NCBI GenBank assembly: GCA_031426915.1
Contig: JASJPB010000013.1
Location: 124,001 to 188,000 of the forward strand
Source: Sulfurimicrobium sp031426915
GTDB lineage: Bacteria; Pseudomonadota; Gammaproteobacteria; Burkholderiales; Sulfuricellaceae
Direction: 5' to 3'
DNA: 64,000 bases
Shown: positions 24,386 to 33,012 of the stretch, piece by piece
How the letters are laid out: the number at the start of each line of letters is the position of its first letter
Numbering within the stretch: the stretch's first letter is position 1
Notes under the pieces: generated by a model
What the model saw: the letters and a program-made list of their open reading frames with translations, nothing else
The model's database searches: none
Told to the model about the DNA's origin: nothing
Position numbers and translations under genes: made by a program

Positions 24386-27300
24386 TTATTCTTCCACCAC
24401 TCCCGGATGGCGCTTGTGCCAGCGCTCGATCCCGCGCTCCACCAGTGAGTAAACCGCCGGCACCACCACCAGGGTAAGCAGCGTGGAGGTGATCATCCCG
24501 CCGATCACCGCCACCGCCAGCGGGCCGTTGGTTTCCGCGCCCGCACCCAGTCCCAGTGCGGCGGGAAGCAAGGCCAGGATCACCGTCATGGAGGTCATCA
24601 GCACCGGCCGCATGCGGATCGGGCAAGCCTCGCGCAGCGCCGCGTCGATACCCTTGCCCTCTACTCGCCGCTGGTTGGTGAGATCCACCAGCAAGATGGA
24701 GTTCTTTGCCACTAGCCCGATCAGCAACACCAGCCCGATCATGGAGTAGATGTTGAGGGTATGTCCGGTGAGCCACAGCGCCAGCACGCCGCCGATGATC
24801 GCCAGCGGCTGGGCCACCATGATGATGAAAGGCTGGACGAAGGAGTTGAACTGGCTGGCGAGCACCATGTACAGCAGCACCAGCGCCAGCGCGAAGGCGA
24901 AAATCATGTAGCTCACGGTTTTGCCGAATTCCTCCGCCTGGCCGATCATTTTCACCGTGTAGCCCAGCGGCAGGATGCCGGCCGCGGCCTCCTTGACCTT
25001 GGCCACAGCATCGCCGAGCGGAATCGTGGGCGAGGCGTAGAAAGTCGCGGCGTATTGCAGGTCGAAGCGCCCGATCACCGCCGGCCCCAGGGTTTGTTTG
25101 ATGCCGGCCACCGTATCCAGGCGCACCAGCTTGCCGTCCCTGGCGCGCAGGTAAATCTTGTTGAGGTCGGATATCTGCCTGAATTCGCCGTCCTTGGCCT
25201 TGAGGCGGATGTCGTAGCGCTGGCCGTCGCCCGGCTCGTCGTTGTATTTGGCGATGTCCACGCCGCCGCTCAGCATGTTGAGTGCCAGCGCCACGTCCTG
25301 CGTGGTGAGGCCGGCGGCGGCGATGCGCGTGCGGTCGGGATTGAGCACGAGTTGGGGCAATTCGAGCTGCAAGTCCGAGTCGATGCGCCCCAGGCCCGCT
25401 TCCGTCGCGAGTTTCTGCTGCAACAGCCGCGACAGGCGCCCCACTTCGTTCAGGTTGAGGCCGCTCAGCACGAACTGGAGCGGTTCGCCGCGCTGCCCGC
25501 CCACCATCGGATAGGGTGCGGCGAAGGCGCGCGCGCCGGGAATCTGCGCCAGTTCCTTGCGGATGACGGGGATCAGGTCCTGCTGCCTGAGCTTGCGCTC
25601 GGCGCGCGGCGCCATGCGCACCACCACCGTGCCCTGGTTCACCTGTCCCGCCTGTCCCAGGCCGATCAGCGCAAATTCGGTGACGATTTCCTTGTGCTTG
25701 AACATGATCTCCTCGACCATGCGCAGGCGGCTGTCGGTGTATTCGATGCTGGAGCCGAGCGGCGTGCGCAGGCTGACCAGGAAGCGCCCCTCGTCCTCGT
25801 CCGGCACGAAGGTCTTGCCCACGTTGGCGAAGAAGTAACTGCTGGAAACCACCACCAGCAGGGTCAGCGCCACCACCTTCCAGCGGTGCACGAGCGCCTT
25901 GTCCAGCAGGTAGCGGTATAAATTATCCATGCCGAGGAAGAAGCGGTCGAGGGCACGGTACACCCGGCCATGCTGCCTGTTCACCCGCAGGTAGCGCGAG
26001 CACAGCATCGGCGTCAGCGTCAGCGAGACGAACAACGACACCAGCACGCCGAAGGTCACCACCACCGCGAAGGCCTTGAAAAACTGGCCGATGATGCCGC
26101 CAAGGAAAATCACCGGTGCAAAAATGGAAACCAGCGACAGGGATGCCGCAATCACCGCGAACACCACTTCGCGGCTGCCATTGACGGCCGCCGTGACCGG
26201 GTCCGCGTCGATTTCCTCGCGATGGCGGTATATGTTCTCCAGTACCACGATGGCATCGTCCACCACCACCCCGATCAGCAGCAGCAGCGCCAGCATGGTG
26301 AGCGAGTTGAGCGTGAATCCGGCGAAGTAGATCACCGCCACGGCACCGAGCAGCGACACCGGGATGGCGGTGGCGATGATCAAGGTGGAACGCACGCTAC
26401 GCAGGAACAGCCACACGATCAGCGACGCCAGCAGCGTGCCTTCGATCAGGTGCTCCTTGAGCGAATTGACGATTTCCTGGATGAACACCGCATCGTTGGA
26501 TACGATCTGGATCGTCATGCCGGGTGGCAGTTGGGGAATGATTTCGTTGTTGAGGCGTTTCTTGATTTCCTCGACGATGGCCACGGTATTGGTATTGGCC
26601 ACCTTGACCAGGCCCAGGCCGACGGTGGTCTTGCCCATGAAGCGCGCGAGCTGGCGGAAGTCAGCCAGGCCATCCTCGATTTCCGCCACGTCCCGCAGCA
26701 GCACCGGTGCACCGCTGCGGTAAACCACCACCATTTTTTCCAGCGCGTCGAGGCGGTGAAATTCGAGATCAAGCTTGATCAGGTTCTCGGTCTTGCCGCC
26801 CACCAGAAAGCCGCCCGCCACCTGGAGATGCTCCTTGGTGAAAGCATCGGTCAGATCCTGGGCGGTGACCCCGAACGCCGCCATCCTGGCCGGCAGCAGA
26901 TTGACCCGGATGGTGCGGTCGCGGCGCCCGCCCAGGCGCACCTCGCCCACGCCGTCTATGGTTTCGAGGCGTTTCTTGATCACGTTGACGGCGTACTGGT
27001 TGAGCTGCTGCTGGGTGCGGTCGCCCTGCAAGGCCAGCCACATGATGGGCATGGCGTTGGTTTCCACCTTGGCCACCACCGGCGGGTCGGCGTCCTTGGG
27101 CAGGCGGCGCAACACCTGGTTGACCTTGGCCTGCACCTCGTTGAAGGCGACGTCCACCTTCTTGTCCAGGCTGAAAGTGATGGAAATGGTGGAAACGCCG
27201 GGGGAGGAGGAAGACTGGATATGCTCGATGCCCGGCACGCTGTTGATCGAGGTTTCCAGCACGTTGGTGATGCTGGAGTCCACGATGTCGGGGTTGGCCC

Positions 27301-27457
27301 CCTTGAGCGTGGTGGTAATGGAAACAATGGGAAATTCGATATGGGGGAAGCGGTCCATGCCGATACGCTGGTAGCTGATGACGCCGAACAGCACCAGCAC
27401 CGCGGACAGCATGAACGCCAGCACGTGGCGTTTGATGGAAAGTTCGGGCAGTGTCAT
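24386..27457 (-). CDS. RND multidrug/solute efflux permease (HAE1 type)
   Basis: A 1023-residue inner membrane RND pump. It has twelve predicted helices with two large periplasmic loops after TM1 and TM7. Family segments include the N-terminal PELSIKRHVLAFMLSAVLVL, DAIVVLENIYRHREE of TM4 with the acidic proton-relay residues, and GLVLLIGLVAKNSILLVDL of TM10. It is proton driven and exports drugs or hydrophobic compounds with the adaptor encoded just upstream, which it overlaps by ATGA. No outer membrane TolC-type gene is nearby, so it must borrow one from elsewhere. Confidence 0.94.
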   Translation of the reverse strand: MTLPELSIKRHVLAFMLSAVLVLFGVISYQRIGMDRFPHIEFPIVSITTTLKGANPDIVDSSITNVLETSINSVPGIEHIQSSSSPGVSTISITFSLDKKVDVAFNEVQAKVNQVLRRLPKDADPPVVAKVETNAMPIMWLALQGDRTQQQLNQYAVNVIKKRLETIDGVGEVRLGGRRDRTIRVNLLPARMAAFGVTAQDLTDAFTKEHLQVAGGFLVGGKTENLIKLDLEFHRLDALEKMVVVYRSGAPVLLRDVAEIEDGLADFRQLARFMGKTTVGLGLVKVANTNTVAIVEEIKKRLNNEIIPQLPPGMTIQIVSNDAVFIQEIVNSLKEHLIEGTLLASLIVWLFLRSVRSTLIIATAIPVSLLGAVAVIYFAGFTLNSLTMLALLLLIGVVVDDAIVVLENIYRHREEIDADPVTAAVNGSREVVFAVIAASLSLVSIFAPVIFLGGIIGQFFKAFAVVVTFGVLVSLFVSLTLTPMLCSRYLRVNRQHGRVYRALDRFFLGMDNLYRYLLDKALVHRWKVVALTLLVVVSSSYFFANVGKTFVPDEDEGRFLVSLRTPLGSSIEYTDSRLRMVEEIMFKHKEIVTEFALIGLGQAGQVNQGTVVVRMAPRAERKLRQQDLIPVIRKELAQIPGARAFAAPYPMVGGQRGEPLQFVLSGLNLNEVGRLSRLLQQKLATEAGLGRIDSDLQLELPQLVLNPDRTRIAAAGLTTQDVALALNMLSGGVDIAKYNDEPGDGQRYDIRLKAKDGEFRQISDLNKIYLRARDGKLVRLDTVAGIKQTLGPAVIGRFDLQYAATFYASPTIPLGDAVAKVKEAAAGILPLGYTVKMIGQAEEFGKTVSYMIFAFALALVLLYMVLASQFNSFVQPFIIMVAQPLAIIGGVLALWLTGHTLNIYSMIGLVLLIGLVAKNSILLVDLTNQRRVEGKGIDAALREACPIRMRPVLMTSMTVILALLPAALGLGAGAETNGPLAVAVIGGMITSTLLTLVVVPAVYSLVERGIERWHKRHPGVVEE

Positions 27458-28587
27458 TTTTTCGGACTTTCCTTGTCTTTCAGGTCACTGAAAGCCGGAG
27501 TCCCCGTGGGGGGCACCATGACCGCTGCCTTGTCGGTGAGAAATCCGGAACCGTCCACCGCCACGGTATCACCCGCCTTGAGCCCGTCGAGGATTTCCAC
27601 CATCCCATTTTGCACCACGCCGGTCCTGACCAGGCGCTGCATGGCTTTATCATTTTCCACCACGTACACCACCTTGCCCGCCGGGCGCAGCACCACTGAA
27701 ATCTCCGGCACCACCACGGCCTCGGGATGCTCTTCCAGCACCACCACGCCATTGACCGAAGCGCCCGGTTTCCAGCCCCCCGGGTTGGCGACCTCGACAA
27801 TAGCCTCGAAAGCCCGGTTGGAAATGCCCACCATGGGCCGCACTTCCTGCACCTTGCCCTGCAGCGTGCCGGGCGCGGTCGGTGTCGAGAGCACCACCGC
27901 CAGGCCGGGCTTGACGCGCGCGGCGGCGGATTCCGGAAACGGCAGGCGCACCCGCAGTCTGTCGGAGGTGGCGATCTGGAACATGCCCTTGCCCACCGTG
28001 ACGAAATCGCCGGCGGCAACCAGGCGGCTGTCCACCCGGCCGGAAACCGGGGCAATGATCCGGGTGCGGGAAAGACTGTAGCCGGAGCGCTCGGACTGTC
28101 CCCTGGCGGATGCCAGTTGTTGCTGCAGCGCGACGAGCTGGGACTCGGAATCGTCCAGTTTCGCCGGCGAGATGAATTTTTTTCCGATCAGATCGCGATC
28201 CCGCGCCACCACCCGTTGCTGATTGGCGACCAGCGCTTCCAGGCGCTTCACGTCGGCCTGTGAGGATTGCTGGCTGGAGACATAGTCGCGCGTATCGATC
28301 AGGGCCATCACCTGCCCGGCCTTGACCGCGTCGCCGATATCCACCAGCACTTTTTCCACCCGTCCCGCCACCTCGGCCGACACCAGCGGCGCCGACTGGC
28401 TATCAATCTCGCCCACCGACTGTTCGACAATCTGCATGGCACGGCTTTCGGCGCGCGCGACCGTGATGTTGGCCGCCGTGGGCGCAGCCTTTTTCTCTTC
28501 CGCCTTCTTGGCGCACCCGCCCAGCGCAAGCATGGCGGCAAGCGTCAATGACAATAGCTCGGTAAAGTACTTGTTATTGGATTTCAT
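27454..28587 (-). CDS. RND efflux periplasmic adaptor lipoprotein
   Basis: A 377-residue membrane fusion protein. The signal peptide ends in a lipobox (MLALGGC, Cys about residue 25), so it is a lipoprotein. It has the lipoyl/biotinyl-like halves (SAPLVSAEVAGRVEKVLVDIG ... GRVDSRLVAAGDFVTVGKG) flanking a helical hairpin (QQSSQADVKRLEALVANQ), then beta-barrel and membrane-proximal domains. It links the RND pump to an outer membrane channel. The downstream pump gene overlaps by ATGA, so they are translated together. Length is normal. Confidence 0.93.
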   Translation of the reverse strand: MKSNNKYFTELLSLTLAAMLALGGCAKKAEEKKAAPTAANITVARAESRAMQIVEQSVGEIDSQSAPLVSAEVAGRVEKVLVDIGDAVKAGQVMALIDTRDYVSSQQSSQADVKRLEALVANQQRVVARDRDLIGKKFISPAKLDDSESQLVALQQQLASARGQSERSGYSLSRTRIIAPVSGRVDSRLVAAGDFVTVGKGMFQIATSDRLRVRLPFPESAAARVKPGLAVVLSTPTAPGTLQGKVQEVRPMVGISNRAFEAIVEVANPGGWKPGASVNGVVVLEEHPEAVVVPEISVVLRPAGKVVYVVENDKAMQRLVRTGVVQNGMVEILDGLKAGDTVAVDGSGFLTDKAAVMVPPTGTPAFSDLKDKESPKK

Positions 28588-28713
28588 GGGTTAAAGCTCG
28601 TAAATAAATGAGTTGGGCATACTTGCCGGGATCATCGGATCAGGACCATGCAGCATGTCAAACCGGCAACGCGGGTTCTATCGTGCCATTTCTTCGTGGG
28701 TTCTGGACAGGAA

Positions 28714-31110
28714 TTACTGCTCCAGGGCGACCAGCAAGGTAGCCACCCGTTCGGCGGCGATGCCGAAGTCCTCGATAGGAACGGGGCGGGAGAAATGATA
28801 CCCCTGAGCGTAGCGGCAATCCATTTCGCGCAGCAACCGGGCCTGGTGATCTGTCTCGACACCCTCCGCCACCACATCCAGGCCGAGACTCCTGCCCATG
28901 GATATTACCGCCTCCACCAGCGCCCGTTCGCTACTGTGGAGGTGCATGTCCTGCACGAATGACTTGTCCACCTTGAGGGTGTCGACAGGAAAGCGTTTCA
29001 GGTAGGACAACGAGGAATAGCCCGTGCCGAAATCATCCAGATAAACGCGGCAGCCCATTTCATGCACGGCCTTGAGCCAGCCCAAAGCCTTTTCAATATC
29101 ACTGAGGAGCACGCCTTCGGTGATCTCCAGCGCCAACCGGCCCGGGGAAACCCCGTACCGCTGGAGCGCCTGCAACACCGTGGAGGGAGGCAACCCTTCC
29201 GGGATCTGTCGCACGGAGACATTGAGGGAAAGATGGAAATTCTCTCCAGCCTTTTCCCAGACCGACAGTTGCGCACAAGCTGCATCCAGCACCCACAGGC
29301 CGATGTCGTTGATGAGGCCGGTCTGTTCGGCGACGGGGATAAAGGCATCGGGCGGGACCAGACCTCGCGTCGGGTGCTGCCAGCGGATCAGGGCCTCGGC
29401 ACCGGCGAGACGGTTGGCACGCAGATCGACGATGGGCTGCAGGTAAAGACGAAAATCCCCGTTGCGAAGGGCCAAACGGAGATCGTTCTCCAGGTGGCGG
29501 CGCTGCTCCGCTGCCTCGGCCAGGAGTGGGTCAAAGAAAACCGCTGTGTTGCCGCCAATAGCCTTGGCCTTGTCCAGTGCCAGTTCGGCGTGGCGCAGCA
29601 GGGTGGGGACATCGGTGCCGTCAAGGGGAAAAAGCGTGATGCCGATGCTGGAGTGCATCCTGATCGGCGAGCCATCAATAAAATGATTCTGGCGCAGAGC
29701 CTGCAGGATGCGGCTGGCAACCTTGTCGGCGTCCTCGCCCTGAGTGACGTTGTGCAGAATGATGCCGAAAGTGTCCGCTGCCAGGCGGGCCATGGTGTCG
29801 TTGTTCTTGACGCAACGGGACAAACGCGCAGTGGTGACCTTGAGGATGTCGTCGCCGGCAAGCCGCCCCAGACCTTCGTTGATGCCCTTGAACTCGTCCA
29901 GGTCCACCAGCATCAGAATAAACCCGCCGCTCTGGGTCAAGGTGTAGTCCTTCACCAGTGCATGCAGTCGCTCCTCCAGGCCCTGGCGGTTGGCCAGGCC
30001 GGTGAGGAGATCCGTGACGGCCAGCCGTTTTGCAGAGGACTCGGCCTCCTTGAGATCGGTGACATCGTGGACCACCCCCTGTAGCAAGTTGTCGCCGATG
30101 GGGCTGAGTACGAGGTTCAGCCAGCGCCTGGTACCGTCTTTCAGGCACAGGGCCATATCCCTGGTAGAGGGCGTGTTGCCATAGAGACCTTCCTGGATCA
30201 GTTCAGCGAGAGCGCCAGGGGTTTCCCATGGCAGCGCGCCCAGGTACAGCGGGCCCTCATGGGCCACAACAGTGGGGACTTCCAGCAGGCGAGAGAATGC
30301 CGGATTCCAGGAGGAGAGCAGGCCATCACCATCAAAAATGAATATCCCGGATTCGGCGTGCTCGAAAATGGCGTGGTATATCTTTTCGTCGATTTCCCGT
30401 TGCAGGCGCAGGGTCCGTTCCTCGTCCAGTGAATCCACCAGATGTCCAGCCAGCATGTTGACATCGTCCACGAGACGACCGATTTCCGTGTGAGCGTGCC
30501 CCTTCGGCGCCGACAAGCGGTCACCGGCCTTCGCATCCATTTTATGCAGTCGATCGGACATGGCCTTGATGGGACGCAAGATGAAAAGCAGCATGGCACC
30601 GGTCATCACCAGAGCGACCAGGGTGAGTTGCCAGCCCGATTGCAGCGCGACAAAAAATATCTCCTTCTGGATGCCCTGCTGGATAAGTTCCTGATCGGGA
30701 GTGACCTGAATGCGGCCGATCACCTGTTCTGGCTTGAAGGGGGAGTGGATGTCCCGCATCAGCCGAGAAGCGGAGTCAGCGGCCGGCGCCGAGGCCCCGG
30801 TACGTCGTCTGTGAACCAATTCCTTCTTGTCCGCGAGAATGGCCACATCCAGCACTTCGCTGTTGCTCAGAAGGCCTTGGGCCACCTCGTCTGCCAGGGC
30901 TTTGTCTCCCACGAAGCAGGCGACTCGCACGGTGCTTTCCACCGTGTCGAGAAGCTGGTTCAAACGCGTGGTCGCTGCATCATGAGCCCGTTTATGGGTG
31001 ACCACGGCCGTTATAGCCAAGGTGAAGATACTTAACAGGCCGGAAATAACCACGACCATGGCAATGGAACGGAACAGGAGGCTATGTTTCCAGCGTGCCC
31101 TCATGGCCAT
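28714..31110 (-). CDS. Membrane GGDEF-EAL protein, probable c-di-GMP phosphodiesterase
   Basis: A 798-residue protein: two transmembrane helices around a periplasmic sensor region, HAMP, PAS, GGDEF and EAL. The GGDEF signature is replaced by AADTF (ARLAADTFGIIL), so cyclase activity is unlikely. The EAL domain keeps its key motifs: GAEALIRWQ, LSLNVSVRQI, LEITEG, LDDFGTGYSS, TLKVDKSF and VAEGVETD, so it probably hydrolyses c-di-GMP, with the GGDEF half perhaps binding GTP. The start at 31110 lies four bases after the substrate-binding-like gene; a longer frame would overlap that gene. It is last in a porin / periplasmic protein / GGDEF-EAL operon. Confidence 0.92.
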   Translation of the reverse strand: MAMRARWKHSLLFRSIAMVVVISGLLSIFTLAITAVVTHKRAHDAATTRLNQLLDTVESTVRVACFVGDKALADEVAQGLLSNSEVLDVAILADKKELVHRRRTGASAPAADSASRLMRDIHSPFKPEQVIGRIQVTPDQELIQQGIQKEIFFVALQSGWQLTLVALVMTGAMLLFILRPIKAMSDRLHKMDAKAGDRLSAPKGHAHTEIGRLVDDVNMLAGHLVDSLDEERTLRLQREIDEKIYHAIFEHAESGIFIFDGDGLLSSWNPAFSRLLEVPTVVAHEGPLYLGALPWETPGALAELIQEGLYGNTPSTRDMALCLKDGTRRWLNLVLSPIGDNLLQGVVHDVTDLKEAESSAKRLAVTDLLTGLANRQGLEERLHALVKDYTLTQSGGFILMLVDLDEFKGINEGLGRLAGDDILKVTTARLSRCVKNNDTMARLAADTFGIILHNVTQGEDADKVASRILQALRQNHFIDGSPIRMHSSIGITLFPLDGTDVPTLLRHAELALDKAKAIGGNTAVFFDPLLAEAAEQRRHLENDLRLALRNGDFRLYLQPIVDLRANRLAGAEALIRWQHPTRGLVPPDAFIPVAEQTGLINDIGLWVLDAACAQLSVWEKAGENFHLSLNVSVRQIPEGLPPSTVLQALQRYGVSPGRLALEITEGVLLSDIEKALGWLKAVHEMGCRVYLDDFGTGYSSLSYLKRFPVDTLKVDKSFVQDMHLHSSERALVEAVISMGRSLGLDVVAEGVETDHQARLLREMDCRYAQGYHFSRPVPIEDFGIAAERVATLLVALEQ

Positions 31111-31114
31111 GTCC

Positions 31115-31552
31115 TCAGGGTTCGAATTCCATGACGATCTTGAGACGCGCATCGACCATGTTACGCTCGACGTAGCCGATCGCCCCGCGTGTGCGAGCAA
31201 GCCAATCCACGACTTCCGCTGCGCTGGCGGCCTGACGGGGGGGAGAGGTCTTGCCCGAGAAGGTCAGGCGCGCCCAATAAGCGTTGATCTCCGCCAAATC
31301 CTTGTTGACCAGATTGCGATAAAACTGCGCCTTCAGGGCATGGCTCGCTGGTTGGTCGATGGGCAGTGCCGCGAGGCCGGAGGAGAGTTGCCGGTAACGG
31401 CCCAGGAAAATGTTGATGACCTCATCGCGACTAAGACGCTCGACGCCACTGCCAGCATTGACCACCACCACCAGCTCGGCCGAAGCAGGAGAGGCGGCGG
31501 CCAGGGCTGCCAGGAAGGCCAACAGGGCAAAAAATCGGAGGCGGCTAATCAT
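31115..31552 (-). CDS. Small PstS-like periplasmic substrate-binding protein
   Basis: A 145-residue exported protein with signal peptide MISRLRFFALLAFLAALAA and a mature part resembling half of a phosphate-type substrate-binding fold (VNAGSGVERLSRDEVINIFLG, YRNLVNKDLAEINAYWARL, GAIGYVER). Proteins of this size commonly lie beside GGDEF/EAL sensor genes, as here, and may present a ligand to the sensor's periplasmic domain. It sits seven bases after the porin gene and four bases before the sensor gene, so all three are one operon. The ligand is unknown. Confidence 0.82.
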   Translation of the reverse strand: MISRLRFFALLAFLAALAAASPASAELVVVVNAGSGVERLSRDEVINIFLGRYRQLSSGLAALPIDQPASHALKAQFYRNLVNKDLAEINAYWARLTFSGKTSPPRQAASAAEVVDWLARTRGAIGYVERNMVDARLKIVMEFEP

Positions 31553-31559
31553 GGGGCGG

Positions 31560-32771
31560 CTAGAACACGAAATCCAGCGCCAGGCTGAAAACGGTTACGC
31601 TGCCATCCCAGGAGGGAACATCGTCGCCGCGGAAGGGAAACAACGAATTGGTTGCACCGCGTATCCTGTCCACCTGGGCTTTCAGCGCCAGGTTGGGTTG
31701 CAGATCCCAGCGCCCGCCCACGAACAGGGTATGCTGGTCGCTATGGCTTTCGGACATGAGGCTTGTCGCCAGCGAAACCAGTGGGGCGGGAAGGGACGAG
31801 GCCAGAGCCTTGGGGCTGGACTTTACCTGGGAATAGCCCAGGAAAGGCGTCACCTGACCCAGGCGATATGCGGCGATGGCATAGCCGGCCTTGCTGTCCT
31901 CATAGGCTGCGCTCTCATGCCGGGTCTGGCTGAGCATCAGTTGCAGTTGCAATGGCCCATCGTCATAGACCATACCGAGCGAGCTGAAGCGGCTCCATTT
32001 CCCCACGACGGAAAACTCCGGAACAAAGGAAAGGAAGCTAGGTGGCCCGCCTATTGAGTCCACCAGGGCATTCATGGGCAGTTCGTTTTTGAAACGGATC
32101 TGGGCGTGACCAAGGCGGAACTGCCAAGGCCCCAGCAAATAATCCACATGACCGCCCACGATCGGCGAACCGTCCAGATCCCAGCTCAATGGCTTGACGA
32201 AGGGAGTTTTCTCCGGGGATGCTCCGGCAAATATCTTACCGCGCAGCAGGCCTTCAGCCACGGGAGTGGCGACGTTGACGTCCAGCCCATCGATGTAGGA
32301 AAAAACCAGGGACCCATAGTAATCCGACGGTGGCCGCACGGTGAGATTGGCATAACCCACCAGGCGCGAGTCGGCCAGCATATAGAACTCGGTGCCCAGG
32401 CGACCGGCCCGCAAACTGAAATCCGGCGAGACGTCATGGCGCAGAAAGGCCCAGGTGACTTCGGGGGTATAAGTGCCGTCATAGCGATAACGGCTGACCA
32501 GTTGCACGACACCCTCGGTCTGCGCGTTCAACTGAAGATTGGCCTGTAATCCGAGGAGCGAGTCCACTTTGCCTGACCAGTCCCTACTCAAGCCGTCCGG
32601 CTGGGAGAGGTCGCGCACGAACTGGACCGTATTGTTGTCGGAGCGGGCGACTCCCAAGGTGCCGAAGCCTTTCAGGGAAAGGTTGGGAGCGCCATTTTCC
32701 TCGCCCAGACAGGGCAAGGCGGAAGCCAGCGCACAGGCCAGAACCAGCGTAAGACCATGTCTATATAGCAT
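31560..32771 (-). CDS. Outer membrane porin-like beta-barrel protein
   Basis: A 403-residue exported barrel protein. The signal peptide is MLYRHGLTLVLACALASALP. The mature N-terminus LSLKGFGTLGVARSDNN and the C-terminal strand ending VFSLALDFVF, with the terminal Phe required for BAM insertion, are typical of porins and similar phosphate-selective barrels. Alternating aromatic strands are visible throughout. The start at ATG 32771 is preferred; a GTG nine bases upstream (32780) adds three residues. First gene of the operon with the PstS-like and GGDEF-EAL genes. What it transports is not clear. Confidence 0.82.
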   Translation of the reverse strand: MLYRHGLTLVLACALASALPCLGEENGAPNLSLKGFGTLGVARSDNNTVQFVRDLSQPDGLSRDWSGKVDSLLGLQANLQLNAQTEGVVQLVSRYRYDGTYTPEVTWAFLRHDVSPDFSLRAGRLGTEFYMLADSRLVGYANLTVRPPSDYYGSLVFSYIDGLDVNVATPVAEGLLRGKIFAGASPEKTPFVKPLSWDLDGSPIVGGHVDYLLGPWQFRLGHAQIRFKNELPMNALVDSIGGPPSFLSFVPEFSVVGKWSRFSSLGMVYDDGPLQLQLMLSQTRHESAAYEDSKAGYAIAAYRLGQVTPFLGYSQVKSSPKALASSLPAPLVSLATSLMSESHSDQHTLFVGGRWDLQPNLALKAQVDRIRGATNSLFPFRGDDVPSWDGSVTVFSLALDFVF

Positions 32772-33012
32772 CGCTATCACTCGCCAAGATCGGGTGGGTG
32801 CACTCCCTGGAGGAAATGCTGTTGTTTTTTCTCAAGTGTAGCATGGTCTGGCAGGCCGGTGCCGGGACGCGGAACAAGCCAAGGGGCGCCATGGGAAGAT
32901 ACGCATTGCTCCAAGATTCTGCTTGGCCATGAGCGCTTCCATTAGGTTTATCATGTTGGGAAACGCACTCTAGGCAGTACGGCAAATATGAAGGTGTGGA
33001 AATGGAGATAGC

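Noticed and set aside
25970..28081. 703-codon plus-strand frame across the efflux genes
   Set aside because: Composition is rich in His, Gln and Arg as expected of an antisense frame; the minus-strand pump and adaptor have clear family motifs and an ATGA junction.
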